DNA from: Nymphaea colorata | Lineage: Eukaryota; Streptophyta; Magnoliopsida; Nymphaeales; Nymphaeaceae | NCBI RefSeq assembly: GCF_008831285.2 | Contig: NC_045144.1 | Location: forward strand, 19,857,716 to 19,917,715 | Length of the DNA: 60,000 bases | Reading direction: 5' to 3' | In this document: positions 58,801-60,000 of the stretch, one piece after another | How the letters are laid out: each line of letters opens with the position of its first letter | How positions within the stretch are numbered: position 1 is the stretch's first letter | Position numbers and translations under genes: made by a program | The notes under the pieces: model-generated | The model's database searches: none | Told to the model about the DNA's origin: nothing | What the model saw: the letters and a program-made list of their open reading frames with translations, nothing else

Positions 58801-60000
58801 TTCCAACTTTTCCTTTTCTAACTTTATTTATACAATTTATTGCACGTCTTTCTAGATTTAGATATTTGATAATCTCAATTCGCTGCCTAGTCCAGCCCAG
58901 ACTAGGCACCCTGCCACCCTGGGCACCTGTACCTAGTGTTTATCGAGTGCACAGTTGCCAGCATCCTTTTTTCTTTTTTGGACGGTTGATTTAATAGTTT
59001 CTGTTCCTTCACTTGCTTTTTAATGTTTCCCATCTAAATCTGATGATTAACTAAGGCGATTTGGTCACATCTATGCACCAAGCAAGTATTGTCCCTCAGG
59101 AGTTAATTTTTTAGTAATTGAACTACTAACTAGTGCTTCTGACCATTTAAGGCCAAAACTTCAAATAACCTTTCCTTGTTTTCTACCTTTGATCTAAACT
59201 ACGAAAAATCTTGTTCGGTGGTTTTGAGAGGATTTAGGTGAGATCGTGATGAAGTTTCAGTTCGTCAGTGATGATGTGCCGTACCGCTCCCTAACCTTCG
59301 GTTGTATGAGCTTTTATTGCATCCATACATATTTATTGTCTTAGCCTTAACGTTATAGGAGAAACTTTAGTCACAAAAAAATTTAAAATATATACTTGGT
59401 TGAGGAAGAGAATTGGATAGATGCAGTAAATGCTGATCTTTAAGATCCACAACTGTGTGTGTGTTTTGTTGCTCTCTGGCTTGGTCGTGCTTTTGTGAAT
59501 TCCTGTTGTGGATAATGTGGTGATTACACTTTGGCATCCAACCCAAAAGAGGATCTTGCAAGATACCATAACTTTTAAAGCAGTGACATTCTGTTTGTTC
59601 TTTTCTTATTCATGTCATAATCTGGTTTCTTTGTCAGCTTGCCTCTTTCTTTACCTTGTTTCCTGTATCATGTATGAAAAATTGTCTTCACATTCTTTCC
59701 TTTACCTATCACCTGCACGTTGATACAATTAGTATTTGTGATTGCAGGAACTCTGGCGTGCCATGTTGGCCTGCGAAGTTTCAGTATGGACGATGTGTTA
59801 CAGGAGATTTGGCAGTTGTTGCCTATGGACCATTTAGATAAGATCATATAGTAGTATTTACGTGTTATCTCAACCTCTAGAAATGGAACATGATTCTGTA
59901 TACCTTTTTCATGTCTCTGGACAAATAATGAGTGATGAATTTGCCTTTTGGAATTTTGGTGGAATGATGCTATTGTGCAGTCTGGGTGAATCTGATGAAC
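55875..60000. other. eIF1A 3' flank, no supported gene
   Basis: Two TAGGGTTT (telo-box) words lie at 55878-55885 and 56149-56156. A GT run sits at 56682-56698. Short frames have no domains. A good acceptor (TTTGTGATTGCAG) at about 59749 precedes a short stretch that might be a 3' untranslated exon or the start of another gene beyond the window. I cannot assign it. Confidence 0.4.
56905..57025. repeat. 28 bp direct repeat
   Basis: GGAAATAACACGCCTCTTTA followed by TTTTCCA occurs at about 56900-56927 and 56998-57024, some 70 bases apart. The two copies are identical or nearly so. Confidence 0.85.

Noticed and set aside
59740-59860. Possible coding exon after a TTTGTGATTGCAG acceptor
   Set aside because: Three short frames are possible, but none matches a known protein and no upstream donor could be paired. 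It is noted only in the region entry.

Overview
This is nuclear DNA of a flowering plant. The genes have many short GT-AG introns and their products are plant-type: a chloroplast-type tRNase Z, a plant fumarylacetoacetase, eIF1A and a tonoplast dicarboxylate transporter. The intergenic DNA is AT-rich and full of MITEs, SINE-like units, microsatellites and LTR retrotransposons. I cannot name the species.

Layout. Positions 1-197 (minus) hold the first codons of a tonoplast dicarboxylate transporter gene that leaves the window on the left. Positions 198-8768 are repeat-rich intergenic DNA. A complete eight-exon tRNase Z gene (TRZ2 type, 364 aa) lies on the minus strand at 14386-8769. A complete fourteen-exon fumarylacetoacetase gene (FAH, 420 aa) lies on the plus strand at 28540-50969. 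A single-exon eIF1A gene (145 aa) lies on the plus strand at 55437-55874. The right end holds no gene I can support.

The main structural feature is a tandem duplication of the shared, divergent promoter region between TRZ2 and FAH. Copy A (about 14322-18322) joins the live TRZ2 to a dead first exon of FAH. Copy B (about 24209-29570) joins a dead stub of TRZ2 exon 1 to the live FAH. The unique 5.9 kb between them carries a short gene-like ORF framed by 238 bp inverted repeats, and a small secreted cysteine-rich protein gene with a frameshift near its start.

FAH has grown to 22 kb because two mobile elements sit in its introns. Intron 9 holds a young 5.4 kb Ty1/copia element on the opposite strand, with a GATAA target duplication and LTRs differing at 2 of 249 positions. 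Intron 11 holds a 6.35 kb palindromic retroelement: two inverted Ty3/gypsy-type gag arms around a 257 bp centre, bounded by TGTTAACA ends and a CTTAG target duplication. Because it lies in an intron of a gene predicted to be transcribed, it could form a very long double-stranded RNA. This, with the promoter duplication, is the most unusual content of the window.

TRZ2 matures chloroplast tRNA 3' ends, FAH performs the last step of tyrosine breakdown, and eIF1A acts in translation initiation. They share no pathway; the interest is in their arrangement.
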